Translations under genes and position numbers: made by a program
Notes under the pieces: model-generated
The model's input: the letters and a program-made list of their open reading frames with translations, nothing else
Told to the model about the DNA's origin: nothing
The model's database searches: none
Source of the DNA: an uncultured Carnobacterium sp.
GTDB taxonomy: Bacteria; Bacillota; Bacilli; Lactobacillales; Aerococcaceae
Direction: 5' to 3'
NCBI GenBank assembly: GCA_905371865.1
Contig: CAJPNA010000084.1
Coordinates: forward strand, 1 to 6,352
Length of the DNA stretch: 6,352 nucleotides
In this document: positions 1 through 5,663 of the stretch, in pieces
Numbering within the stretch: the stretch's first letter is position 1
Layout: each line of letters starts with the position of its first letter

Positions 1-2
1 CT

Positions 3-221
3 GCTCAAGGTAGCGACAAAAAAGTTGTGATCAAAACTTGGTCTCGCCGTTCAACAATTTTCCCAAACTTTGTTGGACAAACAATTGCTGTATATGACGG
101 CAGAAAACATGTTCCAGTTTATATTCAAGAAGACATGGTAGGACATAAATTAGGTGAATTTGCACCTACAAGAACATACCGTGGTCACGTGAATGACGAT
201 AAGAAATCTAAACGCAAATAA
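3..221 (+). CDS. rpsS: 30S ribosomal protein S19 (5' end missing)
   Basis: The frame is open from the left edge of the window and the first complete codon is at base 3. It gives 72 residues before a TAA stop. S19 binds 16S rRNA in the head of the small subunit, together with S13, near the A site and the intersubunit bridges. The visible part matches the family core: TWSRRSTIFPNFVG, then the HVPV segment, the EDMVGHKLGEFAPTRT motif and a basic tail ending KKSKRK. Bacterial S19 is normally about 92–93 residues, so roughly 20 N-terminal residues lie outside the window. The internal GTG at 27 is a valine codon and not a start, because S19-like sequence continues upstream of it. The gene is followed after 19 nt by rplV, as in the canonical S10 operon. 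Confidence 0.97.
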   Translation, partial: AQGSDKKVVIKTWSRRSTIFPNFVGQTIAVYDGRKHVPVYIQEDMVGHKLGEFAPTRTYRGHVNDDKKSKRK

Positions 222-240
222 CGAGGGGAGGACTTGAAAA

Positions 241-597
241 ATGTCAGAACAAATCACATCTGCTAAAGCAGTTGCTAAAACAGTTCGTATTGCACCTCGT
301 AAAGCTCGCCTTGTTGTCGATCTAATTAGAGGTAAAAAAATCGGTGACGCAATTTCAATCTTGAAATTCACACCACGTTCTGCATCACCAATCGTAGAAA
401 AAGTTTTAATGTCTGCAATTGCTAACGCTGAACATAATTTCGACTTAGATGTTGAAAACTTATATGTAAGTGAAGCTTACGTGAACGAAGGACCAACAAT
501 GAAACGTTTCCGTCCACGTGCTAAAGGTTCAGCTTCACAAATCTTAAAACGCACAAGCCACATCACTGTAGTGGTATCAGAGAAGAAGGAGGGATAA
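241..597 (+). CDS. rplV: 50S ribosomal protein L22
   Basis: L22 (118 aa, a usual Firmicute length) binds 23S rRNA. Its long beta-hairpin reaches into the polypeptide exit tunnel, where family mutations affect macrolide sensitivity. The globular core is recognisable from RIAPRKARLVVDLIRGK (residues 16–32). The extended hairpin covers about residues 80–105 and contains EGPTMKRFRPRAKG, which is rich in Arg and Lys at the tip as expected. The C-terminal strand is TSHITVVV. The ATG start follows a GAGGGGAGGA ribosome binding site at 223–232. The final codons also carry the AGGAGGG site for rpsC, and only 3 nt separate the two genes, so their translation is probably coupled. No insertion or deletion is evident in the tunnel loop, but I could not align it. 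Confidence 0.98.
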   Translation: MSEQITSAKAVAKTVRIAPRKARLVVDLIRGKKIGDAISILKFTPRSASPIVEKVLMSAIANAEHNFDLDVENLYVSEAYVNEGPTMKRFRPRAKGSASQILKRTSHITVVVSEKKEG

Positions 598-600
598 TCA

Positions 601-1263
601 GTGGGTCAAAAAATTCATCCATTAGGAATGCGTGTTGGAATCATCCGTGACTGGGATTCAAAATGGTACGCTAAAAAAGATTTCGCAGAATTCTTGCATG
701 AAGATTTAAAAATCCGTGATTATATCCGTAAACAATTAAACGAAGCTAGCGTTTCAACTATTGAAATTGAACGTGCTGCTAATCGTGTTAATGTTTCAAT
801 CCACACAGCTAAACCAGGTATGGTAATTGGTAAAGGTGGATCTGAAGTAGATAAATTACGTACAAACTTAAACAACTTAACAGGTAAACGAGTACACATC
901 AACATTGTAGAGATCAAAAAACCTGATTTAGATGCTAAATTAGTTGCAGAAGGAATTGCTCGTGACTTAGAACGTCGTATTGCTTTCCGTCGTGCACAAA
1001 AACAAGCAATCCAACGTACAATGCGCGCTGGTGCTAAAGGAATTAAAACTATGGTTTCAGGTCGTTTAAACGGTGCTGATATCGCTCGTTCTGAAAGTTA
1101 TTCAGAAGGAACTGTTCCATTGCATACATTACGTGCGGATATTGACTACGCATGGGAAGAAGCAGATACAACATACGGAAAATTAGGTGTTAAAACTTGG
1201 ATTTACCGTGATGAAGTATTACCAACAAGAAAGAACAAAAACTCTGAGAAAGGAGGGAAATAA
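601..1263 (+). CDS. rpsC: 30S ribosomal protein S3
   Basis: S3 (220 aa) sits at the mRNA entry site of the small subunit with S4 and S5 and helps unwind structured mRNA. The N-terminus MGQKIHPLGMRVG is the family's usual opening. A type II KH domain occupies roughly residues 38–107 with its GxxG loop as GKGG at 77–80. The C-terminal S3 domain contains RRAQKQA (130–136), whose R130, R131 and K134 correspond to the basic residues linked to helicase activity in E. coli S3. It also has the conserved VSGRLNGADIARSE and HTLRADIDYAWEEA segments. Start is GTG at 601, preceded 7 nt upstream by AGGAGGG (587–593), which lies inside the end of rplV. The Lys-rich tail (residues 210–220) is typical and overlaps the rplP ribosome binding site. 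Confidence 0.98.
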   Translation: MGQKIHPLGMRVGIIRDWDSKWYAKKDFAEFLHEDLKIRDYIRKQLNEASVSTIEIERAANRVNVSIHTAKPGMVIGKGGSEVDKLRTNLNNLTGKRVHINIVEIKKPDLDAKLVAEGIARDLERRIAFRRAQKQAIQRTMRAGAKGIKTMVSGRLNGADIARSESYSEGTVPLHTLRADIDYAWEEADTTYGKLGVKTWIYRDEVLPTRKNKNSEKGGK

Positions 1264-1265
1264 AC

Positions 1266-1700
1266 ATGTTAGTACCAAAACGTGTAAAACACCGTCGTGA
1301 GTTCCGTGGAAAAATGCGCGGGGAAGCTAAAGGTGGTAAAGAAGTAGTATTCGGTACATACGGTTTACAAGCAACAGAATCTCACTGGATTACAAACCGT
1401 CAAATCGAAGCAGCACGTATCGCTATGACACGTTACATGAAACGTGGTGGGAAAGTATGGATCAAAATTTTCCCTCACAAATCATATACAGCTAAAGCTA
1501 TCGGGGTTCGTATGGGTTCTGGTAAAGGGGCACCTGAAGGTTGGGTAGCACCAGTTAAACGCGGCAAAGTGATGTTTGAAATCGCTGGCGTATCAGAAGA
1601 AGTAGCACGCGAAGCTTTACGTTTGGCATCACACAAATTGCCAGTTAAAACAAAATTTGTGAAACGCGAAGAAAATGGTGGTGAATCGAATGAAGGTTAA
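1266..1700 (+). CDS. rplP: 50S ribosomal protein L16
   Basis: L16 (144 aa) binds 23S rRNA near the A-site tRNA elbow and joins late in 50S assembly. The sequence opens MLVPKRVKHRREFRGKMRG and carries the family motifs KRGGKVWIKIFPHKS (59–73) and RMGSGKGAPEGWVAPV (82–97). R51, I52 and R56 coincide with positions where evernimicin-type resistance changes are known in streptococcal L16, and here they have the sensitive-type residues. The ATG is 2 nt after the rpsC stop, with an AAGGAGGG site (1250–1257) inside rpsC. The last 11 nt overlap the start of rpmC. The acidic, Gly/Glu-rich C-terminal tail after residue 134 extends beyond the conserved core, a common variation in Firmicutes. Confidence 0.98.
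   Translation: MLVPKRVKHRREFRGKMRGEAKGGKEVVFGTYGLQATESHWITNRQIEAARIAMTRYMKRGGKVWIKIFPHKSYTAKAIGVRMGSGKGAPEGWVAPVKRGKVMFEIAGVSEEVAREALRLASHKLPVKTKFVKREENGGESNEG
1677..1684 (+). promoter_or_regulatory. Ribosome binding site of rpmC inside rplP
   Basis: GGTGGTGA matches the GGAGGTGA anti-SD complement at seven of eight positions and lies 5 nt before ATG 1690. It supports 1690 as the rpmC start over the in-frame ATG at 1675, which has no purine-rich site at a useful distance. Because it lies within the rplP coding region, ribosomes finishing rplP probably feed rpmC. Confidence 0.65.
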
Positions 1701-1896
1701 TGAACTTAAGAAAGAACTTAAAGGGTTATCCACTGCTGAACTTGTTGAAAAAGAAAATGAATTAAAACAAGAACTATTCAACTTACGATTCCAACTTGCT
1801 ACTGGGCAATTAGAAGGTACAGCACGCATTCGTGAAGTACGTAAACAAATTGCGCGTATCAAGACTGCATTGCGTCAAGAAGAATTGCAAAAATAA
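1690..1896 (+). CDS. rpmC: 50S ribosomal protein L29
   Basis: L29 is a small two-helix protein (68 aa) near the exit of the polypeptide tunnel, next to L23, where chaperones and targeting factors dock. Both helices are visible: residues about 2–38, containing ELFNLRFQLATGQ, and about 43–65, containing RIREVRKQIARIKT. The short turn LEGTA joins them. An in-frame ATG at 1675 would add five residues (MVVNR) not seen in the family. The start at 1690 gives the normal MKVNEL opening and has a better placed ribosome binding site. The first 11 nt overlap the end of rplP in another frame, which suggests translational coupling. Residues 6–12 (LKKELKG) look slightly longer than in Bacillus L29, from memory. 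Confidence 0.96.
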   Translation: MKVNELKKELKGLSTAELVEKENELKQELFNLRFQLATGQLEGTARIREVRKQIARIKTALRQEELQK

Positions 1897-1906
1897 TCAT
1901 CAGCAA

Positions 1907-1912
1907 AGGAGG
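1907..1912 (+). promoter_or_regulatory. Ribosome binding site deciding the rpsQ start
   Basis: AGGAGG lies 8 nt before ATG 1921 and only 2 nt before the in-frame ATG 1915. The spacing favours 1921 as the true start of rpsQ. Confidence 0.8.
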
Positions 1913-1920
1913 CAATGAAC

Positions 1921-2187
1921 ATGACTGTAGAACGTAACCAACGTAAAGTATATCAAGGACGCGTTGTTTCAGATAAGATGGACAAAACGTTAGTAGTTGC
2001 AATCGAAACTTACAAACGTCACTCAACTTACGGTAAACGTGTTAAATATACGAAAAAATTTGTAGCTCATGATGAAAATAACTCAGCAAAAGTTGGGGAC
2101 ATTGTTAAGATTATGGAAACTCGTCCATTGTCAAAAACAAAACGTTTCCGCTTAGTTGAAATTGTTGAAGAAGCAGTAATTATTTAA
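1921..2187 (+). CDS. rpsQ: 30S ribosomal protein S17
   Basis: S17 is an OB-fold protein that binds 16S rRNA early in assembly of the 30S body. The 88-residue product contains the opening RNQRKVYQGRVVSDKMDKT (residues 5–23), the basic loop YKRHSTYGKRVKYTKKF (31–47), and the family signature GDIVKIMETRPLS (59–71) followed by KTKRFRLVEIVE. An ATG at 1915 would add Met-Asn but is too close to the ribosome binding site. This is the last gene of the classical S10 operon. The next gene, rplN, opens the classical spc operon after 37 nt, with no terminator in between, so the two units appear to be cotranscribed here. Confidence 0.96.
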   Translation: MTVERNQRKVYQGRVVSDKMDKTLVVAIETYKRHSTYGKRVKYTKKFVAHDENNSAKVGDIVKIMETRPLSKTKRFRLVEIVEEAVII

Positions 2188-2224
2188 TTTCAATTGTGTA
2201 TACATTTGAAAGGAGGAACCAATA

Positions 2225-2593
2225 GTGATTCAAACAGAAACTCGACTAAAAGTGGCTGACAACTCAGGCGCTCGTGAAGTGTTAACAATTAGAGTTCTAG
2301 GCGGATCTGGCCGCAAAACAGCTAATATCGGTGACGTAATCGTTGCATCCGTTAAACAAGCAACACCAGGTGGAGTTGTTAAAAAAGGGGATGTCGTTAA
2401 AGCTGTAATCGTTCGTACTAAATCAGGTGCACGTCGTAAAGACGGTTCATACATTAAGTTCGACGAAAATGCATGTGTAATCATTCGTGATGACAAGAGC
2501 CCTCGTGGAACACGTATCTTTGGACCAGTTGCACGTGAATTACGTGATAACAACTACATGAAGATCGTTTCATTAGCTCCAGAAGTATTATAA
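2225..2593 (+). CDS. rplN: 50S ribosomal protein L14
   Basis: L14 (122 aa, the standard length) binds 23S rRNA at the subunit interface, contributes to an intersubunit bridge and is the docking site of the silencing factor RsfS. The sequence is very close to the family consensus: LKVADNSGAREV (8–19), IGDVIVASVKQATPGG (35–50), and AVIVRTKSGARRKDGSYIKF followed by DENA (60–83). The end is FGPVARELR plus the IVSLAPEVL tail. Start is GTG at 2225, with AAAGGAGG at 2209–2216, 8 nt upstream. A 107-codon antisense frame lies opposite this gene and is a coding shadow. Confidence 0.98.
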   Translation: MIQTETRLKVADNSGAREVLTIRVLGGSGRKTANIGDVIVASVKQATPGGVVKKGDVVKAVIVRTKSGARRKDGSYIKFDENACVIIRDDKSPRGTRIFGPVARELRDNNYMKIVSLAPEVL

Positions 2594-2623
2594 TTCTCAT
2601 CAAAATCGAAGGAGGTGTAACAC

Positions 2624-2926
2624 ATGCACGTTAAAACTGGTGATATCGTAAAAGTAATCTCAGGTAAAGACAAAGGTAAAGAGGGAAAAATCTTAAAGAG
2701 TTTTCCTAAAAAAGACCGTGTAATCGTTGAAGGTGTTAACATTGTTAAGAAACATCAAAAACCATCTCAAGCGAACCAAACAGGGGGAATCGTTGAAGTG
2801 GAAGCTCCAATTCATGTTTCAAACGTAATGTTCGTAGACCCTACTACAGGTAAAGCAACTCGTACAGGCTTTAAAGTAGAAAACGGTGAAAAGGTACGTG
2901 TACCTAAAGGTCATAAAAAAGCATAA
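2624..2926 (+). CDS. rplX: 50S ribosomal protein L24
   Basis: L24 is an assembly-initiating 50S protein that binds the 5' region of 23S rRNA and lies near the tunnel exit. The 100-residue product begins MHVKTGDIVKVISGKDKGKEG, a KOW motif (about residues 4–31). It continues with the conserved VEGVNIVKKHQKP (35–47), GGIVEVEAPIHVSNVM (54–69) and a basic C-terminus. The Bacillus-type length is about 100–103, so it is complete. The ATG follows a GGAGGT site (2611–2616) by 7 nt. It sits between rplN and rplE as in the canonical spc order. Confidence 0.97.
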   Translation: MHVKTGDIVKVISGKDKGKEGKILKSFPKKDRVIVEGVNIVKKHQKPSQANQTGGIVEVEAPIHVSNVMFVDPTTGKATRTGFKVENGEKVRVPKGHKKA

Positions 2927-2958
2927 TTCAGTAATTTGAGGAAGGAGGACCATCCTGC

Positions 2959-3498
2959 ATGAATCGCTTAAATGCAAAATACAAAAACGAAGTAGTACCT
3001 TCATTAATTGAAAAATTTAACTACAAATCAGTTATGGAAGTACCTAAAGTAGAAAAAATCGTTATTAATATGGGTGTTGGTGATGCAACATCTAACGCTA
3101 AAAACTTAGAAAAAGCAGTTGAAGAGTTAACATTAATCTCTGGACAAAAACCAGTTGTGACAACTGCGAAGAAATCAATCGCTGGTTTCCGTTTACGTGA
3201 AGGTATGCCAATCGGAACTAAAGTTACTCTACGTGGTGAACGTATGTATGACTTCTTAGACAAGTTAGTAACTGTTTCATTACCTCGTGTACGTGACTTC
3301 CGTGGGATTTCTAAAAAATCTTTTGATGGACGCGGTAACTACACATTAGGTGTTAAAGAACAATTAATCTTCCCTGAAATTGACTACGATCGCGTAGACA
3401 AAGTTCGTGGTATGGATATTGTTATCGTAACAACAGCTAATACAGACGAAGAAGCAAAAGAATTATTAACTCAACTTGGAATGCCTTTCCAAAAATAA
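2959..3498 (+). CDS. rplE: 50S ribosomal protein L5
   Basis: L5 (179 aa, standard) binds 5S rRNA with L18 in the central protuberance and contacts S13 and the P-site tRNA. Visible hallmarks are KIVINMGVGDA (33–43), the family signature LISGQKPVVTTAKKSIAGF (59–77), REGMPIGTKVTLRGERMYDFLDKL, split here as residues 80–94 and 95–103, then FRGISKKSFDGRGNY (114–128) and KEQLIFPEIDYD (133–144). Start ATG 2959 follows AAGGAGG (2942–2948) by 10 nt. The bases just after the ribosome binding site include TCCT, which could pair weakly with it. In E. coli this start is where S8 represses spc-operon translation, but I see no clear S8-type site here. Confidence 0.98.
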   Translation: MNRLNAKYKNEVVPSLIEKFNYKSVMEVPKVEKIVINMGVGDATSNAKNLEKAVEELTLISGQKPVVTTAKKSIAGFRLREGMPIGTKVTLRGERMYDFLDKLVTVSLPRVRDFRGISKKSFDGRGNYTLGVKEQLIFPEIDYDRVDKVRGMDIVIVTTANTDEEAKELLTQLGMPFQK

Positions 3499-3511
3499 AA
3501 ATAAAACTCAC

Positions 3512-3517
3512 AGGAGG
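3512..3517 (+). promoter_or_regulatory. Ribosome binding site for the TTG-started rpsN
   Basis: AGGAGG lies 8 nt before TTG 3526. A strong site at ideal spacing, together with the family-typical MAKKSMIAK N-terminus, fixes TTG as the start codon of rpsN, since no ATG or GTG is suitably placed. Confidence 0.85.
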
Positions 3518-3525
3518 CGAGTAGT

Positions 3526-3711
3526 TTGGCTAAAAAATCAATGATCGCAAAGAACAAACGTCCAAAAAAATATTCAACTCAAGAATATACTCGTTGTGAA
3601 CGTTGTGGTCGACCACATTCAGTTTATCGTAAATTCAAACTTTGCCGTATTTGTTTACGTGAGCTTGCCTATAAAGGGCAAATCCCAGGAATGAAGAAAG
3701 CAAGTTGGTAA
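3526..3711 (+). CDS. rpsN: 30S ribosomal protein S14, zinc-binding type Z
   Basis: S14 binds the 16S rRNA head near S3 and S10. The product is the short, 61-residue zinc-dependent form: C24 and C27 (CERC) with C40 and C43 (CRIC) make the zinc ribbon, flanked by GRPHSVYRKFKL. The tail LRELAYKGQIPGMKKASW is the family ending. It is often annotated rpsZ or rpsN1. Many Firmicutes also carry a longer zinc-independent S14 elsewhere under Zur control. None is visible here, so whether this organism has one is unknown. Start is TTG, the only TTG start in the window. Confidence 0.98.
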   Translation: MAKKSMIAKNKRPKKYSTQEYTRCERCGRPHSVYRKFKLCRICLRELAYKGQIPGMKKASW

Positions 3712-3726
3712 TCATTACTACTTGAT

Positions 3727-3735
3727 AAAGGAGGT
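3727..3735 (+). promoter_or_regulatory. Ribosome binding site deciding the rpsH start
   Basis: AAAGGAGGT is 8 nt before ATG 3744 and 14 nt before the in-frame ATG 3750. The spacing selects 3744, giving the MVMTDPIAD N-terminus known from Bacillus-type S8. Confidence 0.8.
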
Positions 3736-3743
3736 ACTCATTA

Positions 3744-4142
3744 ATGGTTATGACAGATCCAATCGCGGATTTCTTAACTCGTATTCGTAACGCGAACATG
3801 GTTCGTCACGAATCACTAGAAGTTCCGTCATCAAACATGAAAGTTGCTATTGCAAACATCTTAAAATCTGAAGGGTTCATCAAAGACTTCTCAGTTGAAG
3901 AAGATGGTAAACAAGGCATCATGAAAGTGTTCTTGAAATATGGAAAAAATAACGAACGTGTAATCACAGGATTGAAACGTATTTCTAAACCTGGTTTACG
4001 TGTTTATGCTAAAACAGGTGAAGTTCCTAAAGTGTTAAATGGTTTAGGAATCGCTATTGTATCAACATCTGAAGGTGTTATTACAGACAAAGAAGCAAGA
4101 GCTAAAAACGTAGGTGGAGAAGTTCTAGCATACGTTTGGTAA
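3744..4142 (+). CDS. rpsH: 30S ribosomal protein S8
   Basis: S8 (132 aa) is a primary 16S rRNA-binding protein of the central domain. In E. coli it is also the translational repressor of the spc operon. The sequence shows MVMTDPIADFLTRIRNANM at the N-terminus and GLKRISKPGLRVYAK (76–90). It also has VPKVLNGLGIAIVSTSEGV and TDKEARAKNVGGEVLAYVW at the C-terminus, containing the family signature. Length and ends are those of a complete Firmicute S8. Whether S8 regulates this operon as in E. coli cannot be told from the sequence. Confidence 0.98.
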   Translation: MVMTDPIADFLTRIRNANMVRHESLEVPSSNMKVAIANILKSEGFIKDFSVEEDGKQGIMKVFLKYGKNNERVITGLKRISKPGLRVYAKTGEVPKVLNGLGIAIVSTSEGVITDKEARAKNVGGEVLAYVW

Positions 4143-4168
4143 TCTAGAAAACAAGGAGGTGCAGCCAA

Positions 4169-4705
4169 GTGAGCCGTATCGGAAATAAACCAGTCGTTAT
4201 TCCTGCAGGGGTAACATTAGACTTAAAGGACAACACAGTTACTGTCAAAGGTCCTAAAGGTGAATTAACTTATACATTCAACCAAAACATTTCTTTAGAA
4301 CAACGCGAAGGTGAAGTAGTATTCACTCGTCCAGATGATTCAAAAGAAAACAAAACAATCCACGGAACAACTCGAGCAGTATTCAACAACATGGTAGTTG
4401 GTGTTACTGAAGGATTCCAAAAAGAATTGGAATTAATCGGGGTTGGGTATCGTGCTCAATTACAAGGTAAAAAACTTGTATTAAACGTTGGATATTCTCA
4501 TCCAGTGGAGTTTACTCCAGAAGAAGGTATCGAAATCGAAGTTCCTTCAAATACAAAAGTAATCGTTAAAGGTTATGACAAACAAAAAGTTGGCGAATTA
4601 GCTGCTAACATTCGTGGCGTACGTCCTCCAGAACCTTATAAAGGTAAAGGAATTCGTTACGTTGATGAATTTGTACGTCGTAAAGAAGGTAAAACAGGTA
4701 AATAA
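4169..4705 (+). CDS. rplF: 50S ribosomal protein L6
   Basis: L6 (178 aa) has two similar alpha/beta domains, about residues 1–82 and 83–175, and binds 23S rRNA near the sarcin–ricin loop and the factor-binding site. It opens SRIGNKPVVIPAGV (2–15) and includes VKGPKGEL (26–33), ELIGVGYRAQLQGKKLVLNVG (88–108) and the family signature PEPYKGKGIRY (154–164). The GTG start follows CAAGGAGGT (4152–4160) by 8 nt. The last codons and the stop are the left arm of an 11-bp inverted repeat that continues into the unusually long gap before rplR. Confidence 0.98.
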   Translation: MSRIGNKPVVIPAGVTLDLKDNTVTVKGPKGELTYTFNQNISLEQREGEVVFTRPDDSKENKTIHGTTRAVFNNMVVGVTEGFQKELELIGVGYRAQLQGKKLVLNVGYSHPVEFTPEEGIEIEVPSNTKVIVKGYDKQKVGELAANIRGVRPPEPYKGKGIRYVDEFVRRKEGKTGK

Positions 4706-4724
4706 TTTTAGTGATTATTTACCT
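4696..4724 (+). promoter_or_regulatory. Stem-loop spanning the rplF stop codon (weak terminator-like)
   Basis: AGGTAAATAAT (4696–4706) and ATTATTTACCT (4714–4724) are perfect 11-bp inverted repeats around a 7-nt loop. The right arm is followed by TTT, then GTT. This looks like a weak, AT-rich intrinsic terminator, but essential genes follow in the same operon, so full termination is unlikely. It could be an attenuator, a pausing or processing site, or mRNA 3'-end protection. The structure is directly readable in the sequence; any function is inferred. Confidence 0.5.
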
Positions 4725-4767
4725 TTTGTTGCGCTTATCGCAGCATGATTAATTTATAAGAGGTGAA
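4718..4767 (+). promoter_or_regulatory. Alternative pairing that would cover the rplR ribosome binding site
   Basis: Bases 4718–4729 (TTTACCTTTTGT) can pair with 4756–4767 (ATAAGAGGTGAA) over 12 positions, three of them G·U. The right half contains the rplR ribosome binding site. The left half overlaps the right arm of the 4696–4724 stem-loop, so the two structures exclude each other. Inside lies a small hairpin (TGTTGCG/CGCAGCA, 4727–4745), part of which is compatible with the long pairing. This arrangement would allow rplR translation to depend on ribosomes finishing rplF. That is inference, and a chance pairing of pyrimidine-rich sequence with a purine-rich site is possible. Confidence 0.3.
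4760..4765 (+). promoter_or_regulatory. Ribosome binding site deciding the rplR start
   Basis: GAGGTG lies 6 nt before GTG 4772. The upstream in-frame GTG 4763 overlaps this site and cannot use it. It is shorter than the AAGGAGG-type sites of most neighbouring genes. Confidence 0.75.
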
Positions 4768-4771
4768 AATT

Positions 4772-5128
4772 GTGATTACAAAACCAGACAAAAATAAAGT
4801 GCGTCAAACTCGTCACGCACGTGTTCGTCGTAAAATTTCTGGTACTGCTGAGTGCCCACGCTTGAACGTTTTTCGTTCTAACAAAAACATCTACGCTCAA
4901 TTAATTGATGACGTAGCGGGTGTGACGCTAGCAAGTGCCTCTACTTTAGATACTAATGTAGAAAACGGAACAAAAACTGAGGAAGCTTCTGCTGTAGGTA
5001 AATTAATTGCAGAACGCGGACTTGAAAAAAATATTAAGAAAGTAGTCTTTGACCGTGGTGGATACTTATACCATGGACGTGTAAAAGCTTTAGCTGAAGC
5101 AGCACGTGAAAATGGACTAGTATTCTAG
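4772..5128 (+). CDS. rplR: 50S ribosomal protein L18
   Basis: L18 (118 aa; about 118–120 in relatives) binds 5S rRNA and, with L5, anchors it in the central protuberance. Seen are the basic N-terminal region MITKPDKNKVRQTRHARVRRK, in two parts (1–12 and 13–21), PRLNVFRSNKNIYAQLIDD (29–47), GVTLASASTLD (50–60) and the C-terminal VVFDRGGYLYHGRVKALAEAA (91–111). The start is GTG 4772 because the in-frame GTG 4763 lies within the ribosome binding site and would add MKI. C28 replaces the Arg usual in Bacillus (GTAERPR), as far as I recall. The gene is preceded by the longest gap of the window, with inverted repeats. Confidence 0.97.
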   Translation: MITKPDKNKVRQTRHARVRRKISGTAECPRLNVFRSNKNIYAQLIDDVAGVTLASASTLDTNVENGTKTEEASAVGKLIAERGLEKNIKKVVFDRGGYLYHGRVKALAEAARENGLVF

Positions 5129-5149
5129 GAAAAGGAGGATCCACAATTC

Positions 5150-5652
5150 ATGGTTAAAGTTGATGCAAGAAACTTAGAATTAGAAGATCGTGTTGTTGCG
5201 ATTAACCGCGTTACAAAAGTTGTAAAAGGTGGACGTCGTTTACGTTTTGCTGCTTTAGTAGTCGTCGGTGACCATAATGGACATGTTGGTTTCGGTACTG
5301 GTAAAGCTCAAGAAGTACCAGAAGCTATTCGTAAAGCTATTGAAGATGCTAAGAAAAACCTTATTGAAGTTCCAACTAGTGGTTCTACAATTCCTCACGA
5401 AGTTATCGGTCGTTTCTGCGGTGGTAACGTATTGTTAAAACCAGCTCAAGCCGGTTCAGGAATTGCAGCAGGTGGACCAGTTCGTGCCGTTGTTGAATTA
5501 GCAGGTATTGCAGACGTAACTTCAAAATCTTTAGGCTCAAACACACCAGTAAACATGGTTCGTGCTACAATCGAAGGATTAAAACAATTAAAACGTGTTG
5601 AAGATGTTGCTGCATTACGTGGCAAATCAGTTGAAGAACTTTTAGGATAAGG
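5150..5652 (+). CDS. rpsE: 30S ribosomal protein S5
   Basis: S5 (166 aa; the stop codon is 5648–5650) lies at the mRNA entry channel with S3 and S4 and influences decoding accuracy. The N-terminal double-stranded-RNA-binding-like domain (about 10–75) includes VNRVTKVV-like INRVTKVVKGGRRLRF (18–33), the loop where spectinomycin-resistance changes occur and which looks wild type here, then GHVGFGTGKAQEVPEAI (44–60). The C-terminal domain has IPHEVIGRF (81–89), SGIAAGGPVRAVVELAG (103–119) and SLGSNTPVNM. Residue 90 is Cys where Gly is common. Start ATG 5150 follows AAAGGAGG (5131–5138) by 11 nt, slightly long. The rpmD binding site begins right after the stop. Confidence 0.96.
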
Positions 5653-5663
5653 AGGACATAAAA

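Noticed and set aside
2165..2204. Possible promoter before rplN (TTGAAG and TATACA)
   Set aside because: Spacing between the two elements is about 28 nt, far from the usual 17, so no promoter is supported at the S10–spc seam.
2230..2553. 107-codon open frame on the minus strand opposite rplN
   Set aside because: It is fully antisense to a highly conserved gene, has no ribosome binding site of note and no recognisable protein features; it is a codon-bias shadow.
3021..3263. 80-codon minus-strand frame opposite rplE, and similar short antisense frames elsewhere
   Set aside because: Same reason: shadows of conserved plus-strand genes.
4726..4760. Possible promoter before rplR (TTGTTG, 17 nt, TTAATT; or TATAAG at 4755–4760)
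   Set aside because: The first has only three matches in each hexamer. The second would start transcription at or after the ribosome binding site and lacks a spaced -35 element.
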